DNA of 10,834 nt from Negativicutes bacterium (GTDB lineage Bacteria > Bacillota_C > Negativicutes > Acidaminococcales > Acidaminococcaceae). Below the pieces are notes generated by a model. That model worked only from the letters and a program-made list of their open reading frames with translations, was not told the DNA's origin and searched no databases. The position numbers and the translations under genes were made by a program. This document shows, in pieces, positions 1 through 6,875 of the stretch. Position 1 is the stretch's first letter. Each line of letters begins with the position of its first letter. The stretch lies in NCBI GenBank assembly GCA_009930275.1, contig RZYP01000057.1:1-10834 (forward strand). The letters run 5' to 3'.

Positions 1-96
1 CCTCAATCTTTGGTTGGATGGAGAGGCTAAAGGGCTATACCACCTTGCCTTTTCATTCAACTTTGAGGGTGTTGCACTTGCAAGTTGAATCCGCCA
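1..96. mobile_element. Terminal part of an IS30-type insertion sequence (left flank, partial)
   Basis: The last 29 bases (68-96) match, in inverted orientation, the end of the IS30-type element at the right edge of the window. The element therefore runs off the window to the left and ends at about base 94-96, directly against the asparagine synthase fragment. The rest of the stretch does not encode the conserved C-terminal PRK-LGF-TP motif seen in the right-hand transposase. It is more likely the transposase-upstream (left) end of an element whose gene lies outside the window on the - strand. An alternative is a + strand transposase tail: bases 2-88 are open and end in GVALAS before a TGA, but the preceding residues do not look like IS30. 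Bases 1-4 and 23-26 (CCTC/GAGG) could be part of a leader hairpin continuing outside the window. Confidence 0.6.
68..96 (+). repeat. IS terminal inverted repeat, left copy
   Basis: The reverse complement of this stretch matches 10737-10765 at 23 of 29 positions. It shares the core GCGG, then TTCAA, and the unbroken run AAGTGCAACACC. As recalled, the family type element IS30 also has a terminal repeat with GATTCAA followed by GCAACA, so this is probably a true IS terminus. The IS boundary is placed just after CCGCC(A), at 94-96. Confidence 0.7.
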
Positions 97-100
97 TATT

Positions 101-1396
101 ATGAAAGTTAGGCCAGGACATTATCTGATTGGATCTGGTTCACGCATAGAAAAAGATATTTGCTATTGGGATACAAATTATGAAGTTGACTATTATCATA
201 CAGAGTATTGGTTTCAAGATGAATTAATCAATTTATTACAAGAAAGTACTCGTTTACAAATACGCTCTGACGTACCTGTTGGCGCATATTTATCAGGAGG
301 AATCGATTCAAGTCTTGTCAGCGCATTAGCGTCACAACACTTGATTAAACCAATGCCAATGTTTCATGGTCGATTTACAGAGGGTTCAGAATACGATGAA
401 TCTCGCTACGCACGCGAGTTAGCCCGACATACGGGTGGCATTTACAACGAAGTAATTCCCACGGCGGTCGAGTTTACGGAGTACCTACCGCAATTGATCT
501 ATGCCTTGGATGAACCTTTGGCCGGCCCAGGCCTGTTTCCTCAATTTGTGACAAGTCGCCTAGCCTCCGAGCATGTCACCGTGGTGCTGGGCGGTCAGGG
601 TGGAGATGAAATTTTTGGCGGATATGCACGCTATCTCATTGGCTATCTTGAGCAAGCGCTAAAAGGCGCTATCATGGAAACGCAGGAAGAAGGCAAACAC
701 CTGGTCACGCTTGAATCCATTGTGCCCAACCTGCCCCTGCTCAAAGAATATTCGCCATTGTTGCGTCAATTCTGGACCAAGGGCCTTTTTGAAGACATGG
801 ACGCCCGTTATTTCCACCTGATTGACCGCAGTGAGGGCATCAAGGTACTCCTGCATCCAGAAGCAAAAGAGCGATTTGACCGAAATGAGCTATTTGCTGA
901 TTTTCAGAATATTTTCAACCATCCCGATACAAAATCCTACATCAACAAAATGACACATTTTGATCAAAAAACCTTACTTCCGGCACTTCTGCAAATCGAA
1001 GATAGGGTTAGCATGGCGGTATCAATAGAATCCAGAGTACCGCTGTTGGACAGGCGCATCGTTGATCTCGTGACGACTATGCCACCACCACTCAAATTCC
1101 AGGGGGGGCGGACCAAGCACATATTGAAGAAAGCGATTCGCGGACTACTTCCCGACCTCATTCTTGATCGAAAAGACAAGATGGGTTTTCCCGTGCCCTT
1201 GAAGGAGTGGATGCAGGGCGGCGTGGTGCGTGACTTTGTCTCAGATATTTTGCTTTCACGCAAAAGTGTTGAGCGAGGGATTTATTCCGCTAAAGCTCTG
1301 CGCAGCATGATTGACCAACAAGGCGTTGGGAATCGCCAACTCTGGGGCGCTCTCTGTTTGGAACTCTGGCATCTACGGTTTATCGATGCACACTGA
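101..1396 (+). CDS. Asparagine synthase (glutamine-hydrolysing)-type amidotransferase, N-terminally truncated
   Basis: This is the C-terminal synthetase domain of an AsnB-family enzyme, which adenylates a carboxylate with ATP and converts it to an amide. In glycan clusters such proteins are thought to amidate uronic acids. The ATP pyrophosphatase loop SGGIDSS is at residues 65-71, GGQGGDEIFGGY at 164-175, and the conserved ESRVPLLD block at 310-317. Full-length family members are about 600-650 residues and begin with a Cys-dependent glutaminase domain. Here only 431 residues remain, starting at the RPGHYL segment that normally links the two domains, and an in-frame TGA lies at 86-88. The IS end at about 96 sits exactly at the break, so the gene was probably cut by the insertion. 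No ribosome binding site is visible before the ATG at 101. The remnant could be a pseudogene or an ammonia-dependent synthetase. The 3' end overlaps the next gene by 11 nt. The first about 230 bases are AT-rich (19 of 60 GC at 121-180) while 541-600 has 36 of 60. Confidence 0.85.
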   Translation: MKVRPGHYLIGSGSRIEKDICYWDTNYEVDYYHTEYWFQDELINLLQESTRLQIRSDVPVGAYLSGGIDSSLVSALASQHLIKPMPMFHGRFTEGSEYDESRYARELARHTGGIYNEVIPTAVEFTEYLPQLIYALDEPLAGPGLFPQFVTSRLASEHVTVVLGGQGGDEIFGGYARYLIGYLEQALKGAIMETQEEGKHLVTLESIVPNLPLLKEYSPLLRQFWTKGLFEDMDARYFHLIDRSEGIKVLLHPEAKERFDRNELFADFQNIFNHPDTKSYINKMTHFDQKTLLPALLQIEDRVSMAVSIESRVPLLDRRIVDLVTTMPPPLKFQGGRTKHILKKAIRGLLPDLILDRKDKMGFPVPLKEWMQGGVVRDFVSDILLSRKSVERGIYSAKALRSMIDQQGVGNRQLWGALCLELWHLRFIDAH

Positions 1397-2726
1397 TCTC
1401 GTGCTATTGCCGCCACGGAAAGAGCTTGAACACCATGTGCTCAACTCCCTGGCGCGATATTGGCCAAAGCATTCAAAACTCATCGAAACTCTGCCGTTAC
1501 GCCCCTGCCCAACTCAAACGTCGCTGCAGGTGCCTTTGAAATTGGCCATGATAAAGATTCCGGCATGGGCGAAATCATGGGCTGTTGACGGAATGCTCCC
1601 TGTTCCACAGGAAATTGTACCAAACGACACCTCTGTAGAAAATGTTTCTTGGAGAGACATAGACTGGATGCTCGCAATCTTTCTGCTGCTTGAAGCGTGG
1701 CATGAAAGACTCTGGGAACAAAAGCACGGTCCCATTCATTCGTATAGCTTTCATCTACAAGGCTGGGATGATCGCGTGTGGCAGTACGCCTGGGTTAATC
1801 GTATCGCGTTATTTCTGCGCGAGTGGGCAGCACAAGAAAATTGCTCCTCGGCAGATTCACTTTTTGAAGAATTACCGAAAACAGAAATTGTAATGACGCA
1901 TGATGTTGATGCAATTGAAAAAACACTTTCAATTCGTTTAAAACAATCTGTCTTTATCTGTCTAAATGCAATTCGCGTTCTTCTTCAGGGCGATCTCAAT
2001 AAAAGCAGTCTGTATGCGCTAAAAGCGATTCGGATGTTTTGCAGCAAAGATAATTGGTGGAAATTCGACGAATTGCTTGCGGCGGAATCCAAGGCAAACA
2101 TCACGAGCGTTTTTCATTTTTATGCAGACATGCGGCCCAAATCGTTCAAGCGATGGCTATTTGATCCAGGCTACGCCCTAACAACGCCACAAGTCATGGG
2201 CTTAATTCAGCACCTACTGGACAACCAATATCAAATAGGATTGCATCCTAGCTTCGAAAGCTGGAATAACAGCGATGTGATCGCACTGCAAAAAAAGCAA
2301 CTTGAACTCGTCACAAATATGCCTATCACAACATCTCGACAACATTGGTTACGTTTCAGTTGGCGAGAAACATGGGGAGCACAAGAAAATGCCGGTCTGC
2401 GTCTCGACCGGACACTGCTGTTCAACGATCGCCCAGGTTTTCGCAATTCGACCGCATTATCCTGGAGACCATGGGACCATTCACGCACACGCAGCTACGA
2501 CCTGACTGCGCAGCCAACAATTTTAATGGATTCACACTTTTACGACTACAATCTACTTAACGACTCACAAAGACAGCAACAGATTCGAGTATGGATCAAC
2601 GAATGCCTTGCGGTACATGGACACGCGGCAGTACTTTGGCATCCTCATACTCTTGCTAAAGTCTATGGATGGAGCCAAGGATTCCACGACCTGCTATGGG
2701 TAATGCAACAGATGAAAACGGAGTAA
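1386..2726 (+). CDS. Polysaccharide deacetylase-like protein (NodB/CE4-like motifs)
   Basis: This is a probable 446-residue protein with a C-terminal half resembling NodB-type carbohydrate esterases, which remove acetyl groups from amino sugars using a metal bound by Asp and His. THDVDA at 171-176 looks like motif 1. GLHPS at 285-289, SRQHWLRF at 317-324, FNDRPGFRN at 346-353 and WHPH at 418-421 fall in the order expected for the remaining motifs. The first about 160 residues are Trp-rich and unrecognised. No signal peptide or membrane segment is seen, so it is probably cytoplasmic. The ATG at 1386 was chosen over an in-frame ATG at 1311, because the earlier start would place 75 more bases over the end of the AsnB gene. 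The resulting 11-nt overlap suggests translational coupling. The exact substrate cannot be told, and the catalytic assignment rests on motif resemblance only. Confidence 0.65.
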   Translation: MHTDLVLLPPRKELEHHVLNSLARYWPKHSKLIETLPLRPCPTQTSLQVPLKLAMIKIPAWAKSWAVDGMLPVPQEIVPNDTSVENVSWRDIDWMLAIFLLLEAWHERLWEQKHGPIHSYSFHLQGWDDRVWQYAWVNRIALFLREWAAQENCSSADSLFEELPKTEIVMTHDVDAIEKTLSIRLKQSVFICLNAIRVLLQGDLNKSSLYALKAIRMFCSKDNWWKFDELLAAESKANITSVFHFYADMRPKSFKRWLFDPGYALTTPQVMGLIQHLLDNQYQIGLHPSFESWNNSDVIALQKKQLELVTNMPITTSRQHWLRFSWRETWGAQENAGLRLDRTLLFNDRPGFRNSTALSWRPWDHSRTRSYDLTAQPTILMDSHFYDYNLLNDSQRQQQIRVWINECLAVHGHAAVLWHPHTLAKVYGWSQGFHDLLWVMQQMKTE

Positions 2727-2730
2727 TCTT

Positions 2731-3495
2731 ATGCTGAGAAACTGGTTGCCGCAGTCGATTGCAGTGCCACTGTGGGGAAATCGAAGGCGATGGGGACTAT
2801 CGATACAACCTGACGACCCTTGTTGGCGGGAGTGGTTAAATACGTATGCGGATTTTTATCGCATCAACCAGAGGAACGGTGTTGGAACGCTTATCAACGA
2901 CGCAGGTTATCAAATCATGGCGGAAATCGATTTGACAAACAAATGCGTACTAGAAGTTGGCGCCGGCGACATTCGACATCTTCGATATTTGCAAGGGAAA
3001 CCGTGTGAGTACGTATTGACGGATATATCTTCTCGTATGATGGAACTAGCTCAGCAAAAACTTGCTGAAAAGAATATCGTGTATAGAGCCATCTTACTGG
3101 AGAGAAATCAATCGCTCCCATTGGAAGACGCCTCTGTGGACGCAGTGGTTACCTTCTACTCATTGGAGCATCTTTATCCCTTACGTCCATATCTTGACGA
3201 TCTGTTTCGAGTGCTGAAACCAGGCGGATTATTGATTGGTGCAATCCCGACTGAAGGAGGTTTGGCATGGGGAATTGGAAGGATGTTCACGTCACGACGT
3301 TGGCTTCATAATAACACCAATATCAACCCCGATAAAATCATTTGTTGGGAACATCCTAATTTTGCGGATCAGATCATCAACGAGCTTGACCATATATTTG
3401 CAAGGAAAACTATCCAATATTGGCCGCTACCATGGCTTCCAGTTTACGACTATAATCTTGTATTGCGTTTTTGTTATCAAAAAAATGTTGCGTAA
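2731..3495 (+). CDS. Class I SAM-dependent methyltransferase (Methyltransf_11 type)
   Basis: This 254-residue protein has the Rossmann motifs of class I methyltransferases. The SAM-binding motif VLEVGAGD is at residues 73-80, the acidic residue after the second strand (VLTDIS, Asp98) probably contacts the SAM ribose, DAVVTFYSLEHL at 137-148 is motif IV, and RVLKPGG at 160-166 is the usual post-motif turn. About 70 residues precede the fold. GGAG at 2720-2723 lies 7 nt before the ATG and supports this start. It begins 4 nt after the deacetylase-like gene and overlaps the next gene by 11 nt, so it is part of the same unit. The likely role is methylation of a sugar or glycan precursor, which is inferred from context; the methyl acceptor is unknown. 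Confidence 0.85.
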   Translation: MLRNWLPQSIAVPLWGNRRRWGLSIQPDDPCWREWLNTYADFYRINQRNGVGTLINDAGYQIMAEIDLTNKCVLEVGAGDIRHLRYLQGKPCEYVLTDISSRMMELAQQKLAEKNIVYRAILLERNQSLPLEDASVDAVVTFYSLEHLYPLRPYLDDLFRVLKPGGLLIGAIPTEGGLAWGIGRMFTSRRWLHNNTNINPDKIICWEHPNFADQIINELDHIFARKTIQYWPLPWLPVYDYNLVLRFCYQKNVA

Positions 3496-5047
3496 CCCCT
3501 ATCTTGATGAAGTTCACAGAAATCTGCCTCGGCTGTTAGCATTGTTTGACAGGGACAAAACCCATCAGAGTTATGGCATGGGCGATCGTTTTTATTGGGC
3601 GTGGGGTTTGATCGATTTTGGCAATGCATCTTTTCAAGGCGCGGCCCATGGCATGGCACGCTTATGGCGAAACGGAATGTGGCCCTATCAAACTCCTCAA
3701 AAACTATTTCTTGAGCGCATCAATTCAATGTACATGGCCACGGCTCGCCTTACCCGGAGGGACGGCAGTCTTGAGGAAGCATTCCCAAACGAGGGGTCTT
3801 ATTGCGTAACAGCATTGGTCGCCTTCGATCTACTCTGCACGATGGAGATTCTGCGGCCAGAGATTGACAAACAAACGCAACAGCGTTGGCAGCGGATTAT
3901 CCAGCCTCTGATTGGCTATCTAATCACAGCAGATGAAACCCATGCAACTATTTCCAATCATTTGGCAACAGCGGTCGCATCCTTGGTTCGTTGGCATCGC
4001 CTGATGGAAGAAACTACCGCCGAAAATAAAGCTCTCATATTACTTGATCGCATCTTGGATCGCCAGTCCAGAGAAGGCTGGTTTTGTGAGTACGGAGGAG
4101 CAGATCCTGGCTATCAGTCACTGTGCACCTGCTATTTAGCCGATGTTCATCAACAGCGCCCAGACTTTGGATTGCTGGCGCCATTACAACGCTCTTTGGA
4201 ATTCCTCTGCCATTTTGCACACCCAGATGGGTCTTTTGGTGGTCTATACGGAAGTCGGAATACTCGGTTTTACTATCCGTGCGGCGTCTTAGCTCTTGCC
4301 AGTGAAAGTCCACACGCAGCGAGCCTAGCCAATTTCATGGAACAAAGCATCGCGAAGCAACGAGTGGTGACATGCTCATCCATGGATGAACCCAATCTTG
4401 TTCCAATGTTCAATGCGTATTGCTGGGCAGCTCAACTTTCGCTTTTTCGCCACGAGAATCCTAAAATGGCGTCACTTCCTTCACAGGGACAGATGTCTTT
4501 TCGCAGACACTTTTCTGAGGCTGGAATCTGGGTTGATAAAGGTGTCGACCACTATACATTGATCAACACCCATAAAGGAGGTGTGGTTACGCATTTTTTC
4601 CGGGGTGTTGCAGTCACTATCGAAGCAGGGGTAGTGATCCGGAATCCAAGCGGCCAGCTGGGCAGTACGCAGGCCTTTAATCCAAACAATAGCGTTCACA
4701 TAAAGGATAGCGTTCTCAATATCGAAGCGCACGTAGTGCCCATCTCCAAACGGTTACCAAATCCAGGGCAGTTCATTGTGCTCCGAGTTCTCGGTCTCAC
4801 ACTATTCAGATTTCGTGTATTTCGAGAATGGGTCAAACTCGCGTTGGTACGACTACTGGTCACACCGCGTAAGAAGTGGTCAATTGTAAACAAACGCACA
4901 ATTTCCTTTGGACCTCAAATCGAAATCACTGATGAAATCAATTTGCCACCAGGCTTCAGCCGTGTTGAAAAACCAGGATCCTTCGTTTCAATTCACATGG
5001 CCAGCCAGGGATATTGGCAGGTACAAGATGAGGAACACGGATTATGA
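3485..5047 (+). CDS. Heparinase-like two-domain protein (alpha-helical toroid plus beta domain), function unproven
   Basis: This predicted 520-residue protein starts at the ATG at 3485, which overlaps the methyltransferase stop by 11 nt. The frame is open further upstream, but those codons lie wholly inside the methyltransferase gene and were not used. Residues 1 to about 325 are helix-rich with aromatic and Gly-rich loops (GSLEEAFPNEGSY at 94-106, EYGGADPGYQSLCTCYLAD at 202-220, DGSFGGLYGSR at 248-258), as in alpha/alpha-toroid enzymes. From about 335 to 520 it becomes beta-like (repeated short hydrophobic strands, HKGGVVTHFFRG at 363-374). This order resembles heparinase II/III-type polysaccharide lyases and related glycan-processing proteins. 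No signal peptide is visible, which is unusual for a lyase acting outside the cell, so it may act on cytoplasmic intermediates or not be catalytic. Its stop overlaps the aminotransferase start. Confidence 0.55.
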   Translation: MLRNPYLDEVHRNLPRLLALFDRDKTHQSYGMGDRFYWAWGLIDFGNASFQGAAHGMARLWRNGMWPYQTPQKLFLERINSMYMATARLTRRDGSLEEAFPNEGSYCVTALVAFDLLCTMEILRPEIDKQTQQRWQRIIQPLIGYLITADETHATISNHLATAVASLVRWHRLMEETTAENKALILLDRILDRQSREGWFCEYGGADPGYQSLCTCYLADVHQQRPDFGLLAPLQRSLEFLCHFAHPDGSFGGLYGSRNTRFYYPCGVLALASESPHAASLANFMEQSIAKQRVVTCSSMDEPNLVPMFNAYCWAAQLSLFRHENPKMASLPSQGQMSFRRHFSEAGIWVDKGVDHYTLINTHKGGVVTHFFRGVAVTIEAGVVIRNPSGQLGSTQAFNPNNSVHIKDSVLNIEAHVVPISKRLPNPGQFIVLRVLGLTLFRFRVFREWVKLALVRLLVTPRKKWSIVNKRTISFGPQIEITDEINLPPGFSRVEKPGSFVSIHMASQGYWQVQDEEHGL

Positions 5048-6207
5048 TACCTAGATTCAAACCCGAATTGGGATGGCAGGAATTCAAAGCCTTGTTCCGG
5101 CGCAATAGCGGAGCAGTTGAAGTATTTGAGAAAGAATTTGCCATGGCATTTCAAGCTGTTGATGCGGTGGCATTTCCCTATGGCCGTTCCGCGCAATGGG
5201 CTTTTTTCAACGCAATGGGCATCAAAAATGCCGAAATCATCATGCCGGCCTACACCTGTTCCGTGGTGGCGCACGCCGTGAGTTTGAGTGGCAATACGCC
5301 GCGGTTCATCGACATAGATCTTGATGATTACAACATGAATCTCGACAAGGCGGAGGCAGCCATTAACGATAAAACACGGGCTATCATTGCCACCCACACC
5401 TTTGGGTATCCCCAAGATTTGGATCTGCTAGAGGGCATAGTACAGCAAGCAGAGGCTCGATATGGTCACAAAATCTGGTTGATGCAGGACTGTTGCCATG
5501 CCTTCGGGGCAGAATGGAAGGGACGGATGATTGGTACCTCCGGTGACGTCGCAGTCTACGCATTCAACATCAGCAAGATCATGACGAGCATTTTTGGCGG
5601 AATGCTGACCTTCCAGGACCAAGCCCTTGCCAACAAAATTAGAGCATGGCGAGATGTCACATACCGAACCGCAAGCGTGCTCAAGGGACTCCAGCGGCGT
5701 CTCTACTTGCTCGCTGTCTATATCGCATTCAATGAAAGGATCTACGGCTTGACATGGTGGATTCAAGAAAAAACGTCTCTTCTGAACAGATTCACCAAGA
5801 CCTACCATCGTGATGGCCGTATTCATTTTCCACCTGACTACTTAGATAAAATGCTGACTGTCGAAGCTGCGGTTGGACTGGCGCAACTCAAAAAATATCC
5901 ACAGATCATCCGACGGAGACGCGACAATGCAAGATACTATGATCAGTCGTTGCCAAGACGGGAGGGATGGGTGTTACCACCTATTGTGGATGGAGCAACC
6001 TATTCGCATTATACAGTACGCGTACCGGTGCGTGAAGAAACAATCCAAGAGTATGCAAAAATGAAAATACAACTAGGAGAACTAATTCAGTATTCTATCC
6101 CAAATCTCAGCTACTATTCAACAAATATTGATTCGTATCATAACTCATACAAAGCGAGCAAACAAACTATAAATTTTCCACTATACAAAAAAAATGTGCA
6201 CCAATAA
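5044..6207 (+). CDS. DegT/DnrJ/EryC1/StrS-family PLP aminotransferase
   Basis: Members of this family use PLP and usually glutamate to aminate keto-sugar nucleotides. The predicted Schiff-base lysine is Lys178 in FNISKIMTS, and the PLP-nitrogen aspartate is Asp149 in MQDCCHAFG; both are intact. PAYTCSVVAHAV at 68-79 and ATHTFGYPQDLD at 116-127 fit the fold. GAGGA-like sequence GAGGA at 5030-5034 lies 9 nt upstream, and ATGA (5044-5047) joins it to the previous stop. The protein ends about six residues after INFPLY, whereas relatives usually continue with another helix of roughly 15-25 residues. This suggests a slightly shortened C-terminus. The last about 60 codons are much more AT-rich than the rest, so the 3' end may have been replaced by recombination. 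The sugar substrate is unknown. Confidence 0.85.
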   Translation: MIPRFKPELGWQEFKALFRRNSGAVEVFEKEFAMAFQAVDAVAFPYGRSAQWAFFNAMGIKNAEIIMPAYTCSVVAHAVSLSGNTPRFIDIDLDDYNMNLDKAEAAINDKTRAIIATHTFGYPQDLDLLEGIVQQAEARYGHKIWLMQDCCHAFGAEWKGRMIGTSGDVAVYAFNISKIMTSIFGGMLTFQDQALANKIRAWRDVTYRTASVLKGLQRRLYLLAVYIAFNERIYGLTWWIQEKTSLLNRFTKTYHRDGRIHFPPDYLDKMLTVEAAVGLAQLKKYPQIIRRRRDNARYYDQSLPRREGWVLPPIVDGATYSHYTVRVPVREETIQEYAKMKIQLGELIQYSIPNLSYYSTNIDSYHNSYKASKQTINFPLYKKNVHQ

Positions 6208-6799
6208 ATTATCGGATATAAAAATTGAGATATCAAGTGTATGTCGCGAGGAAATTAACTCATTAATCGATATACATTGCAAATCACTTCCTGACGACGT
6301 ATTACCAAACATTGGAATAAAAACTATCTCAAGATATTACGAAAAGGCGTTCACTATGCAGGAAAAAGGGGACTCGATAATCGCAGGAGCATACCAAAAT
6401 AATCATCTTGTTGGATTTTGCTGCTTACTTTTTTCTGATATTTCTTTTTTATCAATTATCAAATTCGACACAATTTTAAATTGTTCAATATTGATGTTTA
6501 AAAATCCAAAAATATTATTCGATGCAATTTATCAATTTATCAATTTATCATACATACAAACATCATCATCTGAAATTGCATTTTTTGCAGTTAACGAAGA
6601 ATATAGAGGACATGGACTTGGCCTATCACTAATCAAATACTGCATTAAAAAAAGCAAAGAATTAGACCTGACTTACATTCAGACCAAAACATCCAATACA
6701 AGACTAGCATTTTTCTATATTACACTTTTCAAAGCGACTGTGATCAACAAAATTCGTTTTTTTGACAAATCATACTACATAATAAAATTCAAAATTTGA
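6194..6799 (+). CDS. GNAT-family N-acetyltransferase
   Basis: This 201-residue protein carries the acetyl-CoA pyrophosphate-binding motif A of GNAT enzymes: IAFFAVNEEYRGHGLG at residues 128-143, with the R-x-x-G-x-G core, followed by the helix LSLIKYCIKKSK. The N-terminal strand-helix-helix portion is typical. Placed just after an aminotransferase, its likely job is acylation of the amino sugar that enzyme makes, which is inferred from context. It overlaps the aminotransferase by 14 nt, and no ribosome binding site is seen before the ATG (only a run of A). It is strikingly AT-rich (11 of 60 GC at 6481-6540), unlike the upstream genes (34 of 60 at 5161-5220), which suggests a different origin. 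Confidence 0.8.
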   Translation: MCTNKLSDIKIEISSVCREEINSLIDIHCKSLPDDVLPNIGIKTISRYYEKAFTMQEKGDSIIAGAYQNNHLVGFCCLLFSDISFLSIIKFDTILNCSILMFKNPKILFDAIYQFINLSYIQTSSSEIAFFAVNEEYRGHGLGLSLIKYCIKKSKELDLTYIQTKTSNTRLAFFYITLFKATVINKIRFFDKSYYIIKFKI

Positions 6800-6875
6800 A
6801 ATAGTATTCATTTTTTTCGAATTATTAAACACTATTATAGAAAAGATAAATGCACCGATTATACAGGCGAAAACA

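Noticed and set aside
2..88. Open + strand frame ending in GVALAS, read first as the missing N-terminal part of the asparagine synthase and then as a transposase C-terminus
   Set aside because: The GVAL codons lie inside the shared terminal repeat, and the preceding residues match neither an AsnB linker nor the conserved IS30 PRK-LGF-TP signature.
1311..1385. Earlier start for the deacetylase-like gene at ATG 1311
   Set aside because: It would overlap the AsnB gene by 86 nt; the ATG at 1386 gives a compact 11-nt overlap like that at 3485-3495.
3236..3484. Upstream extension of the heparinase-like frame
   Set aside because: These codons are entirely inside the methyltransferase gene and read as low-complexity, non-conserved residues; the ATG at 3485 is a better start.
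6800..6875. Possible terminator or promoter in the 76-nt gap (imperfect AATAGTATTC/GAATTATT pairing around a T run)
   Set aside because: The pairing is short, AT-only and imperfect, the T run is in the loop rather than after the stem, and no -35 fits the TATTAT.
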